Assembly (NCBI GenBank): GCA_963813345.1
Contig: CAWEYR010000026.1
Coordinates: 1-64,000, forward strand
DNA: 64,000 nt
Direction of reading: 5' to 3'
Source of the DNA: CAWDDA01 sp963813345
GTDB taxonomy: Bacteria > Acidobacteriota > Blastocatellia > RBC074
The translations under genes and the position numbers were made by a program. Below, piece by piece: positions 1 to 8,033 of the stretch. The notes under the pieces were generated by a model. That model searched no databases. It saw nothing but the letters and a program-made list of their open reading frames with translations, and was not told where the DNA came from. How positions within the stretch are numbered: the first letter of the stretch is position 1; each line of letters opens with the position of its first letter.

Positions 1-72
1 AAGTAACCGAATTGCATGCGTGTACTCTTCTCTCAAGGTGGGATGGAGGGCGAGCGAGCGCGGCGGCAGGGG

Positions 73-699
73 CTAGCGAACCTCCAGAGCCACCTGGACG
101 AAACGCCGTTCCAGTGTGTGCGCGAGCTGCTCGACCAGCGCCAGACGTTCACAGTTTCCAAGCGTTGCCACGTAGGCTACACCCAAGAGTCGCCCGACAC
201 GGAAATCGATAATCGTCGATGACACGAGGCCTGGCTCACTACTCTGGAGCACGCGCAGGCCCACGGCCTGATCCGCAAAGCCGCGCGGCGTGAGACGCTC
301 GACCGTGAGGAGCCGCTGTCCAGGGTGCAACTCCTGGTCGACACGTGCACAAAACTCTCCTACGAAGATCTCGTCGATCCAGCGGGACACCCCTTCCGGG
401 TCGTCAAAGAGGTGGACGACCGTGGCGGCGAGCAGATCGTAGCCAGCCGGGATTTCATCGCCCTCGGGGGCTGGAGCCGCAAATTCACACATGTAGCCGG
501 TGATACGCCCCACAGCGCGAAAACGCTCCGCCGTGCTGCCAGAGAAACCCTGCTGCGCCATGGTCTCGTTGTCCAAGATATTGTCACGCGTCGGGAGAAA
601 ATCGCGCAGGGCCGCTGGGAGGTCGCGCTGGTACAGGACCATGCGTGGCAGGTCGTTGGGGGTAATCGTCTGGGTGGCACGATGGAGAGCCTCAGACAT
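73..699 (-). CDS. Hypothetical protein, 208 aa
   Basis: I do not recognise a family. The product is a soluble acidic protein without a signal peptide or membrane segment and without an obvious catalytic motif. The start ATG at 699 is supported by a near-consensus promoter just upstream on the same strand (TTGACA, 17-bp spacer, TATGAT), which leaves a leader of about 48 bases. The gene is divergent from the secreted TPR pair beginning at 891, and the two promoters lie back to back in the space between them. It may belong to a lineage-restricted family. Confidence that it is a real gene is good; function is unknown. Confidence 0.65.
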   Translation of the reverse strand: MSEALHRATQTITPNDLPRMVLYQRDLPAALRDFLPTRDNILDNETMAQQGFSGSTAERFRAVGRITGYMCEFAAPAPEGDEIPAGYDLLAATVVHLFDDPEGVSRWIDEIFVGEFCARVDQELHPGQRLLTVERLTPRGFADQAVGLRVLQSSEPGLVSSTIIDFRVGRLLGVAYVATLGNCERLALVEQLAHTLERRFVQVALEVR

Positions 700-753
700 G
701 ACACCGTTACCCTTCCTGAGAGATCTGACGTCGCATCATAACAAGAGAATGCT

Positions 754-782
754 ATCATAGGCAAAGCTCTGGAGTGTGTCAA
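754..782 (-). promoter_or_regulatory. Sigma70-type promoter for the 208-aa gene
   Basis: On the minus strand, TTGACA (782-777) and TATGAT (759-754) are separated by exactly 17 bases. This is close to the sigma70 consensus and lies about 55 bases upstream of the ATG at 699. Confidence 0.6.
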
Positions 783-803
783 CGCTTTCCCTGCACCAGG
801 TGC

Positions 804-834
804 TTGACGGCGCGCTGTCCCATCGACATATAAT
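804..834 (+). promoter_or_regulatory. Sigma70-type promoter for the secreted TPR pair
   Basis: TTGACG (804-809) and a perfect TATAAT (829-834) are separated by 19 bases, slightly longer than ideal. Transcription would start near 842, about 50 bases before the ATG at 891. It is back to back with the minus-strand promoter at 754-782. Confidence 0.5.
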
Positions 835-890
835 GCCAGGCCGCAGTGAACGTAGATGAAAGCGGATGCGAGGGGCTGGGGAGAGTCGGG

Positions 891-1571
891 ATGATGCAGC
901 CGAGGGTATGGCTGTTGGTGTGTATGGGGTGGTGCATGATCTGGACACTCCCTGCCCAGGCGTCATGGGAGGAGTATCAACAGGCTGGTGAGGCAGCGTA
1001 TAATCGTGGCGACTACGCGACCGCCCAGCGTATGTTTCTGGCCGCAGTGCGGGAGGCGAGAAATTTTGGGCCCCAAGATCCACGCCTGGATATCAGTCTC
1101 AGCAAACTGGAGCTCTTGCGTGTAACGCAGAGTGTCCATAATAAGGCGGACGTCCATACCCAGGGGGTTACCAAGAAAAAATCTCACACCCGCAAATCAG
1201 GCAGTGTGCGCCGTGGCCACCGGCGGCAACCAGCGCGCCCGGGAGTCCGGCATGCCAGGTCAGGACATCAACGCCACGCCGTGCAGTCAGCGCGCCCTGG
1301 AGAGCGCCGCAAAGGGACACGGACCACTGTAGCGCCTCCAGCGCACCGTGCCAAGCACACACGCGCCACGCCCCACCGTACTAGCCCCACACGCCATGTG
1401 GCCCCGCCAGTACGTCATGGGAAGCAGCGCGAAGCGCTACACACGTCACATCGCCGACAGGAGACGCCACGTCGCCAGCAAAGCCATACACTGCAACGGT
1501 CGCGTACCACGCACCACCAAACTGGGAAGACGACGGGGAAGCACAGTCCGGCACGGAGTCGTCACAAATGA
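891..1571 (+). CDS. Secreted TPR-like protein with long basic Arg/His/Thr-rich tail
   Basis: The start is placed at ATG 891, not the in-frame GTG at 846, because 891 follows a GGGGAG ribosome site and begins a clear signal peptide (hydrophobic WLLVCMGW core, cleavage after an AQA-like site). Residues of roughly 28-80 form one TPR-like helical pair (WEEYQQAGEAAYNRGDY...) that matches the N-terminal module of the next gene. After about residue 90 the protein becomes a low-complexity, strongly basic tail rich in Arg, His, Thr and Pro, likely disordered. Its stop overlaps the next start (ATGA), so the two genes are translationally coupled and look like a duplication in which one copy lost its TPR array. 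Function unknown; a periplasmic binding or scaffold role is only inference. Confidence 0.65.
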   Translation: MMQPRVWLLVCMGWCMIWTLPAQASWEEYQQAGEAAYNRGDYATAQRMFLAAVREARNFGPQDPRLDISLSKLELLRVTQSVHNKADVHTQGVTKKKSHTRKSGSVRRGHRRQPARPGVRHARSGHQRHAVQSARPGERRKGTRTTVAPPAHRAKHTRATPHRTSPTRHVAPPVRHGKQREALHTSHRRQETPRRQQSHTLQRSRTTHHQTGKTTGKHSPARSRHK

Positions 1572-3169
1572 TTGGGACAACGAACGAGTGCGTGTGGTTG
1601 CTGGTGCTTTTGGGATACCTGACGCTCTGGGCACCTCTTGCCAGCGCGCAGAAGACCGTGTGGGCACAGTATCAGCGCGCCGGCGTACAGGCCTATAAGC
1701 AAGGCCTTTATGCTGAAGCAGAACAGCAGCTCACCGCAGCGCTGGAAGAAGCCGAACGCATGGGCCTTCCCGACCAGCGCCTGAGCGTTTCGCTTATCAC
1801 CCTGGCCTTAGTCTATAGTGCGCAGAATCAGCCTGAGAAGGCCGAACCGCTGTATCAGCGTCTGCTGATTCTGCGTGAAACAGCCCTCGGTCCAGACCAT
1901 CTCGAAGTGGCTGCCTGCCTCGACAATCTTGCCGAGGTCTACGAGGCGCAGGGGCAGTACACGCGGGCAGAACCCTTCTACCAACGTGCCCTCAGCATCC
2001 GCGAAAGAGCGCTCAGACCGACGCATCCCGGTATTGCTGCCAGCCTTGATAATCTGGCCGGCCTCTACGAGGCGCAGGGGCAGTACAGTCAAGCTGAACT
2101 GCTCTACCAACGGGCCTTAAGGCTCCGGGAGCAAGCGTTAAAACCCAACCATCCCAGTATTGCCGCCAGGTTGCACAAACTCGCCGAATTCTACCGTGCA
2201 CAGCAGCGGTATACGGAGGCGGAAGCACTGCATCAGCGCGCCCTCAGCATCCGCCAACAGGCCTTTGGCTCGCAGCATCTCCACGTCGCCACCAGCCTCA
2301 CCAGCCTCGCCCTCGTCTACGCTGATCAGGGGCAGTATGCCCAGGCAGAATCCCTGTATGAGCGCGCTGTCGCAGTGGTCGCGCAGGTCCTCGGGCCAGA
2401 CCATCCAGAGGTGGCGACTATGCTGAATAATCAGGCCGAAGCGTATCGCTCCCAGGGGCAATACGGCAAAGCCGAGCTGCTGCATCAACGGGCCCTCAGC
2501 ATCCGGGAGCACGTCCTCGGGCCAGGTCACCCGGACGTAGCGGCCAGTCGGCACAACCTGGCGGGACTCTATGCAGCGCAAGGGCAGTACGGCAAGGCGG
2601 AACCGCTCTACCTGCACGCCCTGGCGGTGCGTGAGACGACGTTAGGACCAGACCATGCCGATATTGCTACCAGTCTCAACAGCCTGGCAGAGATCTATCG
2701 CGCCCAGGGCCGGTACGACAAGGCGGAACCGCTCTACCTGCGTGCCGTTGCGACATGGCAGAAGGCCCCGGGCGCCTACCACGCGGACCTGGCAACGTGC
2801 CTCAACAACCTGGCCGAGCTCTATCGGGCCCAGAGACACTATACCAAGGCGGAACCGCTTGCTCTCCAGGCTCTGGCCATGCGGGAGCACCTCTTCGGGC
2901 CAGACCACGCTGACGTCGCCGCCAGCCTCAACACTTTAGCACTGCTCTATGTCGCCCAGGCCCAGTATGGTAAGGCTGAGCCCCTCTATGTCCGTGCCAT
3001 GGCAACGGGTGAGCAGGCTCTAGGACCAGACCACGGGGGTATGGCGGTCTTGTTAGAGAACTATGCTGCCCTGCTCCGGCACACACAGCGCGACACGCGC
3101 GCCGTTACCATGCAAGCTCGGGCTAAAGCCATACGAGCCCGTTATGCTCAGCAAAGCTCTCCCCAATAA
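1568..3169 (+). CDS. Secreted protein with ten kinesin-light-chain-type TPR repeats
   Basis: This 533-aa protein starts with a signal peptide (hydrophobic LLVLLGYLTLWAPLASA, cleavage near residue 28), followed by an N-terminal module shared with the preceding gene. About ten consecutive 42-residue repeats follow, each with the pattern AEPLYxRALxIRE...LGPDHPxVAxxLNNLAxLYxxQGQY, as in kinesin light chain TPRs. The DNA therefore shows 126-bp periodicity from about 1800 to 3100. Such arrays mediate protein-protein contacts; the partner is unknown. It is coupled to the upstream gene by an ATGA overlap. It ends convergently with the response regulator-cyclase gene. Confidence 0.85.
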   Translation: MIGTTNECVWLLVLLGYLTLWAPLASAQKTVWAQYQRAGVQAYKQGLYAEAEQQLTAALEEAERMGLPDQRLSVSLITLALVYSAQNQPEKAEPLYQRLLILRETALGPDHLEVAACLDNLAEVYEAQGQYTRAEPFYQRALSIRERALRPTHPGIAASLDNLAGLYEAQGQYSQAELLYQRALRLREQALKPNHPSIAARLHKLAEFYRAQQRYTEAEALHQRALSIRQQAFGSQHLHVATSLTSLALVYADQGQYAQAESLYERAVAVVAQVLGPDHPEVATMLNNQAEAYRSQGQYGKAELLHQRALSIREHVLGPGHPDVAASRHNLAGLYAAQGQYGKAEPLYLHALAVRETTLGPDHADIATSLNSLAEIYRAQGRYDKAEPLYLRAVATWQKAPGAYHADLATCLNNLAELYRAQRHYTKAEPLALQALAMREHLFGPDHADVAASLNTLALLYVAQAQYGKAEPLYVRAMATGEQALGPDHGGMAVLLENYAALLRHTQRDTRAVTMQARAKAIRARYAQQSSPQ

Positions 3170-3190
3170 AGTCGCAGAGACGGTGGTTCT

Positions 3191-3220
3191 ATGCCAGTAG
3201 ACGATAATGCAGTCTGGCAT
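3191..3220. terminator. Possible bidirectional terminator hairpin
   Basis: ATGCCAG (3191-3197) pairs with CTGGCAT (3214-3220) around a 16-base loop, between the convergent stops at 3169 and 3220. There is no clear poly-T tract, so the call is weak. Confidence 0.3.
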
Positions 3221-4275
3221 CACACAGGGCCCAAGACATGGTAAATGTCCACGGCCTTGGCGAGATTTTTCAGGTGTTCGCAGCCGAGTCGCTCGACATG
3301 ATAGCGATGGCCTAGACGGCGGACGGTTTCTGGGCCGACCAGGAGCTGACCGGCCTGGGCAGTGGCGGCCAGGCGCGCTGCCAGGTTGGTCACCGGGCCG
3401 CTCGCCGTAAAGGTCCAGCGAGCCCCTTGTGTACCCTCGAAACGGGTCGAACCGACCAGAGCGAGCCCCGAGTTGAGACCCATGTGGATAGCCAATGGCG
3501 ACGCGCTGTTGGTGCGATTGAGCGCTTCGGTGGCGCCCAGCAAGGCGAGCGCGGTCTCCACCGCGGTGACAGTATGCGCGTGCACGTCGCCAGCCTGGAA
3601 GATCGCCATAAAGCCGTCGCCGGCGGTCTCATTGATATCGCCGCCAGCCTCGTGAATCCGGTCCAGGAAAGTCGAAAAATAACGTTCGACCAGCCGATTC
3701 AGCACCTCCAGAGGCAACTGCTCGCACAAGCGTGCATAGCCAGTGATATCGAGAAACAGGACCGAGACGTCGCACGCGTGTTTGGCCAGTTCCGGCGCTT
3801 CAGGATTAGCGGCGACGAGGCGCTGGACGGCCTCTGGCACGAACTTCGCGAAGTGGTCTTTGGCCCGCCGTAGCTCACTGAGTTTCCCATCAATCGCGTG
3901 CTTCAGGCGCAGCGCAGTCTGGATGCGGGCCAGTAATTCACGCTGATTGACCGGCTTGATCAGGAAATCATCGGCTCCGGCCTCGATCCCTTTGATACGA
4001 GCATCAAAGCCATCCAGGGCGGTCATGATGACGATGGGGATGAGGCGCGTCTCGTCATCCTCCTTCAGGATGCGGCACGTCGTCAAGCCATCCATGATCG
4101 GCATCATCACGTCTAACAAGATGAGGTCGGGCGCCTCCACGGCGACTTTTTCCAACGCCTCACGCCCGTTTCTGGCGCTCTCCGTGACGTAGCCAAGATC
4201 CTCCAACTCCTGCTCCAGGTAGTCGACGTTAAAGGGTTCGTCATCCACAATCAGAATCTTGGATGGATGTAGCAT
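3220..4275 (-). CDS. Response regulator with class III adenylate/guanylate cyclase output
   Basis: The start is ATG 4275 (MLHPSKILIVDD), preceded by a GGAGG site. Residues about 5-120 form a receiver domain with the DD pair (IVDDEP), phosphoacceptor Asp in LILLDVMMP and the Lys in LIKPVN. A short coiled linker leads to a class III nucleotide cyclase domain (about 165-351) with both metal-binding aspartates visible (FLDITGYA and GDGFMAIF). The likely reaction is cAMP or cGMP synthesis from ATP or GTP, controlled by phosphorylation from the hybrid kinase encoded upstream. It is the last gene of the operon 7683 to 3220; the gap to the preceding regulator is 27 bases. Confidence 0.9.
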   Translation of the reverse strand: MLHPSKILIVDDEPFNVDYLEQELEDLGYVTESARNGREALEKVAVEAPDLILLDVMMPIMDGLTTCRILKEDDETRLIPIVIMTALDGFDARIKGIEAGADDFLIKPVNQRELLARIQTALRLKHAIDGKLSELRRAKDHFAKFVPEAVQRLVAANPEAPELAKHACDVSVLFLDITGYARLCEQLPLEVLNRLVERYFSTFLDRIHEAGGDINETAGDGFMAIFQAGDVHAHTVTAVETALALLGATEALNRTNSASPLAIHMGLNSGLALVGSTRFEGTQGARWTFTASGPVTNLAARLAATAQAGQLLVGPETVRRLGHRYHVERLGCEHLKNLAKAVDIYHVLGPV

Positions 4276-4302
4276 GGCTTGTCCTCCAACTTGGTCTCCC
4301 AC

Positions 4303-4668
4303 CTACTCCTGCCCCAAAAACTTGGCGAGCTTGGCGAACAGCAGGTCTTCGTCAAGCGGTTTGCTGAGATAATCATTACAGCCGCTTTGCAAGGCCCTCT
4401 CCTCATCGCCTGTCATAGCATGGGCCGACAGAGCGATGATCGGGATGTCACACAGCGCTGCATTGGCTTTGATGCGGCGGGTCGCCTCCCAGCCATCGAG
4501 AACGGGCAGCGACAGGTCCATGAGGATCAGGTCCGGGTGCTCGTGTTCTGCCACCCGAATGCCCTCAACGCCGTCAACTGCCGTGAGGACTTCATAGGTG
4601 TCCTCCAGGAGCTGCACAACCAGGTCCCGGTTGAACTCCATGTCTTCCACCACGAGGATCCTTTTCAT
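4303..4668 (-). CDS. Single-domain CheY-like response regulator
   Basis: This 121-aa protein is a stand-alone receiver: acidic pocket in LVVEDMEFNRD, phosphoacceptor Asp in LILMDLSLP, conserved Ser in ALSAHA and Lys in LSKPLDE. The start at 4668 (MKRILVVEDM) is chosen because the domain begins there and a GGAGG site lies in the end of the kinase gene. It sits between the hybrid histidine kinase (4 bases upstream) and the receiver-cyclase gene. It probably acts as a phosphate shuttle or sink within the same phosphorelay; no output domain is present. Confidence 0.9.
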   Translation of the reverse strand: MKRILVVEDMEFNRDLVVQLLEDTYEVLTAVDGVEGIRVAEHEHPDLILMDLSLPVLDGWEATRRIKANAALCDIPIIALSAHAMTGDEERALQSGCNDYLSKPLDEDLLFAKLAKFLGQE

Positions 4669-4672
4669 GCTC

Positions 4673-7463
4673 TTATTCCTCCGGTGTGGCTGTATGTAGA
4701 GTCGCAACCTGTGTCGAGTCCCGAGCGACTCGCAGCAAGCCTTGTAATTCCTCAATGAGCATGCCACGGTCGAGCCCGCGCTTCTGGATCACGGTGCGCA
4801 CGCTCTGGTCGAGCTGAGCGTACTCAGCAGCCGTGAGCGTTTTGGCCGTGAGCACAATGACTGGGAGCTGACGATACTGGGCATCCTGCCGGAGATGCTC
4901 AATGACCGCAAAGCCGTCCAGGCGTGGCATGAGCAGAATCCAACAGGACGATGTCGGGTCGCTGGTGGGAGATCGCCTCCAGGGCCTCCTGGCCATCCGC
5001 CGCGGCCACCACCTCATACGGCTCGTCCTCGAGGAGCTGGCGCACCAGGTCGACGACCTGTGGGTCATCGTCGACCACCAGGAGGCGGCCACGCTGTGGC
5101 GGGATACGCATCAGGGCAGCCAGGATGGCCTCCCGGTCAAAGGGTTTGAGCAGATAGTCGAAGGCTCCGAGCTGATAACCCAGGGCTTTGTTGTCCACAA
5201 TCGAGAGCACAATGATGGGAATGTCTCGGGTGGTAGCGTCTGCCTTCAGCTCGTGCAGGAGCTGCCAGCCGTCCTTGCGCGGCATGAGGATGTCAAGCGT
5301 GATGGCCAATGGACGGAGGGCCCGCGCTTGCTGCAGACCTTCCTCACCACTCGTTGCCCCGACCACACGATAGCCCGCGTCGGTCAGGTTTTCGCGCAGG
5401 AGGTAGATGACATCCGGGTCGTCGTCGATGGCCAGGATGATCTTGTCAGACTCTGGCGGGCTGAGGCTCTCCTCAGGCGAGGGTATGGTGGCAAAGCGTG
5501 TGACCAGGGAGGCCGCGTCATAGTGCAGGGGGAGCGTCACAGTGAAGCTCGAGCCGACCCCAAAGGCACTCTGCACCGTGATATCTCCGCCTAGGAGTTG
5601 GGCGAGGCGACGGCTAATCGATAGGCCGAGGCCCGTGCCGCCGTACTGCCGCGTGGTGCTGCTATCCACCTGACGAAATTCTTCAAAGATATGCTCTAAC
5701 GCCTCGGCTGGGATGCCGATGCCAGTATCCGCCACAGCGATCGTGATCTCCTCGTCGTGGTGCCGGGCGGTGATGGTAATGGTGCCGGCCGTGGTAAACT
5801 TCACCGCGTTGCTCAGCAGGTTCATGAGGATCTGCTGCACTTTGTCCTGATCTGTGGCCAGCGGCGGGAGTGCAGCGTCGATCTCTTTCACGAGACGGAT
5901 GCGTTCGTTCTGCACTATCGGCTCTAGTGTGTGGAGACACACATCGACCAGGGGCTCGAGCTGAAAACTGACTGGATGGATCTCCATGTGGCCAGCCTCG
6001 ATCTTGGAGAGGTCGAGGATATCGTTGATGAGTGTCAAGAGGTGCTCAGCGCTAATTAAGATCTTCTCCAGATTCTCATACTGTCGCTGCGGCAGGACGT
6101 CCTGCGAGCGCCGCATGACCAGCCTGGTGAAGCCGATAATAGCGTTCATGGGGGTGCGTAGCTCGTGGGACATATTGGCCAGGAACACGGACTTGGCCTG
6201 GGTAGCAGCCTCGGCAGTTTCTCTCGACTGGCGCAATTCTCCCTCCACCTGTTTGCGCTCCGTGATGTCGCGCAGCACACCGGTGAGAAATTTTTTGTCA
6301 CCAGCCTCTAGAAGGGAGAAAGAGACTTCCAGGGGGAATTCCCGGCCGTCTTTGGTGCATCCTGGCAGCTCGACATTGTGCCAGTGGGGCAGATGGCGCT
6401 GGCCGGTGGTGAGATAGCGCTGCAGCCCGGCCGTGTGCGAGTCGCGCAGATGTGGGGGCATAATCGGGGTCAAGGGTTTCCCCAGCATCTCCGCTTTGGT
6501 GAAGCCGAACATCTGCTCGGCGGCGGAGTTAAACTCGCAGACCAGGCCGTGCTCATCGAGAGAGATAATGGCATCAGCGGCGGCATTGATAATGTGGCGA
6601 TATTTTCCCTCGCTCTCCCGTAGGGCTTCCTCCACCCGCTGGCGCTCGGTAATTTCGCTCTCCAGGCGGCGGGCACGCTGGTCCAGGTCTGTCGAGCTGC
6701 GACGCAGCCTGCCGATCACCAGGGCCAGGCCTGACAGCCCCAACCCAGCCATGACTACCATCAGAGCAAAGGTCCCCCGCAGGCCCACCCGGGTCTGGGC
6801 CACGGCGGTATCCAAGGGGAAGATAATCTCTAACACCCCGCGCACGTCCCCTGTTTTCCAGTCCGTTTTGGGACTGGCAGGGTGTGTGTTGTGGCAATTG
6901 ACGCAGCTGGAGCGCATCAAGTCCGCCGTTGCATAGCGCAACGCTGGGCGGCCATGGACCTCCTCAACCCGGTGAAAGGAGGTGGTGGGGTTGCGCTGCA
7001 AGGCATCCCAGGCTGCCTGGCCAAAGGCGTCGCGCAGACCGCCCTCCGCGCGCCGCGCCGGAAATGGATAGGGGCTGTACAGACGGATCTGGGCTCCAGC
7101 ATCATGGGCGCTGATACGCTCGCCCAAGAGCATCGTCAGCGTCACCGGCAGCGGGATAGCCCCTGCATGACTCCTATAGTCGTGCGTCACCTCGATCCCG
7201 AGTTGTCTTACAGTCTCTACCACCTCAGAGGTATAGAGGGTGCGAAACTCAGCCAGGGCCTGGGCATATAGGGAGGCATCCTGCAAGGCGATAGAGGCAA
7301 TGAGGTTCGACTGCAGATGTGATATATACCACAACATACACCCCATGCCGAGACAGAACAGCAGCAGCAGCACCAGAATGGCCCGCTCATGCAGCAGGCG
7401 GACGCCTGCTGCCACGGTTTGACGCACGGTATCCCCACCCAGAAAAAGTCTGGCTAGCTTCAT
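4673..7463 (-). CDS. Hybrid histidine kinase: DUF3365 heme-type sensor, PAS, HisKA, HATPase, two receivers (one frameshift)
   Basis: From the ATG at 7463 the protein has a membrane segment (about 28-48), an extracytoplasmic DUF3365/Tll0287-like sensor region with a CVNCH heme-attachment motif at residues 187-191, a second membrane segment (about 231-251), a PAS domain (about 283-405), HisKA with the phosphorylated His at about 433 (MSHELRTPMN), HATPase motifs (NLLSNAVKFT, DTGIGIP, GGTGLGLSI) and two receiver domains. The reading frame shifts at about 4937-4938 by one extra base, immediately after the phosphoacceptor Asp of the second receiver (DIVLLD); the rest of that receiver continues in the other frame to the stop at 4673. 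One base removed restores a normal domain, so a sequencing error is likely. It heads a phosphorelay with the two regulators downstream and probably senses redox state or a heme ligand. Confidence 0.85.
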
Positions 7464-7464
7464 C

Positions 7465-7683
7465 TTATACCTCCGCTTCGCCCACCATCTCTCCCTCGAC
7501 GAGCACGCGGGTCATAAAGGACAGCAGGGTCGCCAGCGAGTGGAAATGTCCCACCTGTCCCGAAACGACATGCTCGACACGGCCAGCCATGTGCGCCGTG
7601 TCCGGCATCGTGTCGGCGTAAAATTGCACTACAAAGGCCCGCTCCGGGGGGAGCCAGGCACGTCTCCTGTTATCCTGTGTCAT
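7465..7683 (-). CDS. Small hypothetical protein, 72 aa
   Basis: A 72-aa protein whose stop lies one base before the start of the hybrid kinase (TAAGATG arrangement), so the two are almost certainly co-transcribed and coupled. It contains a hydrophobic and aromatic stretch (FVVQFYAD) and a segment with VEHVVSGQVGHFHS. There is no signal peptide. I do not recognise the family. As first gene of the sensor operon it may modulate the kinase, which is inference from position only. Confidence 0.55.
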   Translation of the reverse strand: MTQDNRRRAWLPPERAFVVQFYADTMPDTAHMAGRVEHVVSGQVGHFHSLATLLSFMTRVLVEGEMVGEAEV

Positions 7684-7817
7684 CCAGCCTACTCTCTTGT
7701 GCTATATGGTTGTGCTTCCCTACTGCGACGGTCGATGGGATGGTATCTCCACAACTCCTACCCCGCGCTTTGTCCTGACCGATGATGCAGAGGATACCAG
7801 GGACGCACCACGCTGTC

Positions 7818-7861
7818 ATAAAGGTCCCGTAAAAGTGTTGTAAAGTTATTGTAAAAACTCT
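7818..7861 (+). promoter_or_regulatory. Four 11-bp direct repeats (A/G)TAAA: candidate winged-helix regulator operator
   Basis: ATAAA at 7818 and GTAAA at 7829, 7840 and 7851 recur with exact 11-bp spacing, so the motif falls on one face of the helix. This is the architecture of OmpR/PhoB-type binding sites. The array lies in the 350-bp space between the divergent kinase operon (start 7683) and the winged-helix regulator gene (start 8034). The rest of the interval shows no gene. Confidence 0.5.
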
Positions 7862-8033
7862 CAATAAGGCGTAGGAGTCCAGCGTGTCCTCCTCAGCCTG
7901 GCTCGTGACTAAAACCAACGCTGGGACTCCTCCCATCCTGGCCAGGCAGAACCCTCTTGCAATGTCGCCTCTCGATACTTCATAATGGCATTGTTCCTCT
8001 TGGAGACTGTTAGTTCCTGATGGAGGGAAGGGC

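Noticed and set aside
1800..3100. 126-bp periodic repeats, considered as tandem DNA repeat or CRISPR-like array
   Set aside because: The period equals 42 codons and the translated repeats are TPR units; copies diverge at silent sites, so this is protein-level repetition.
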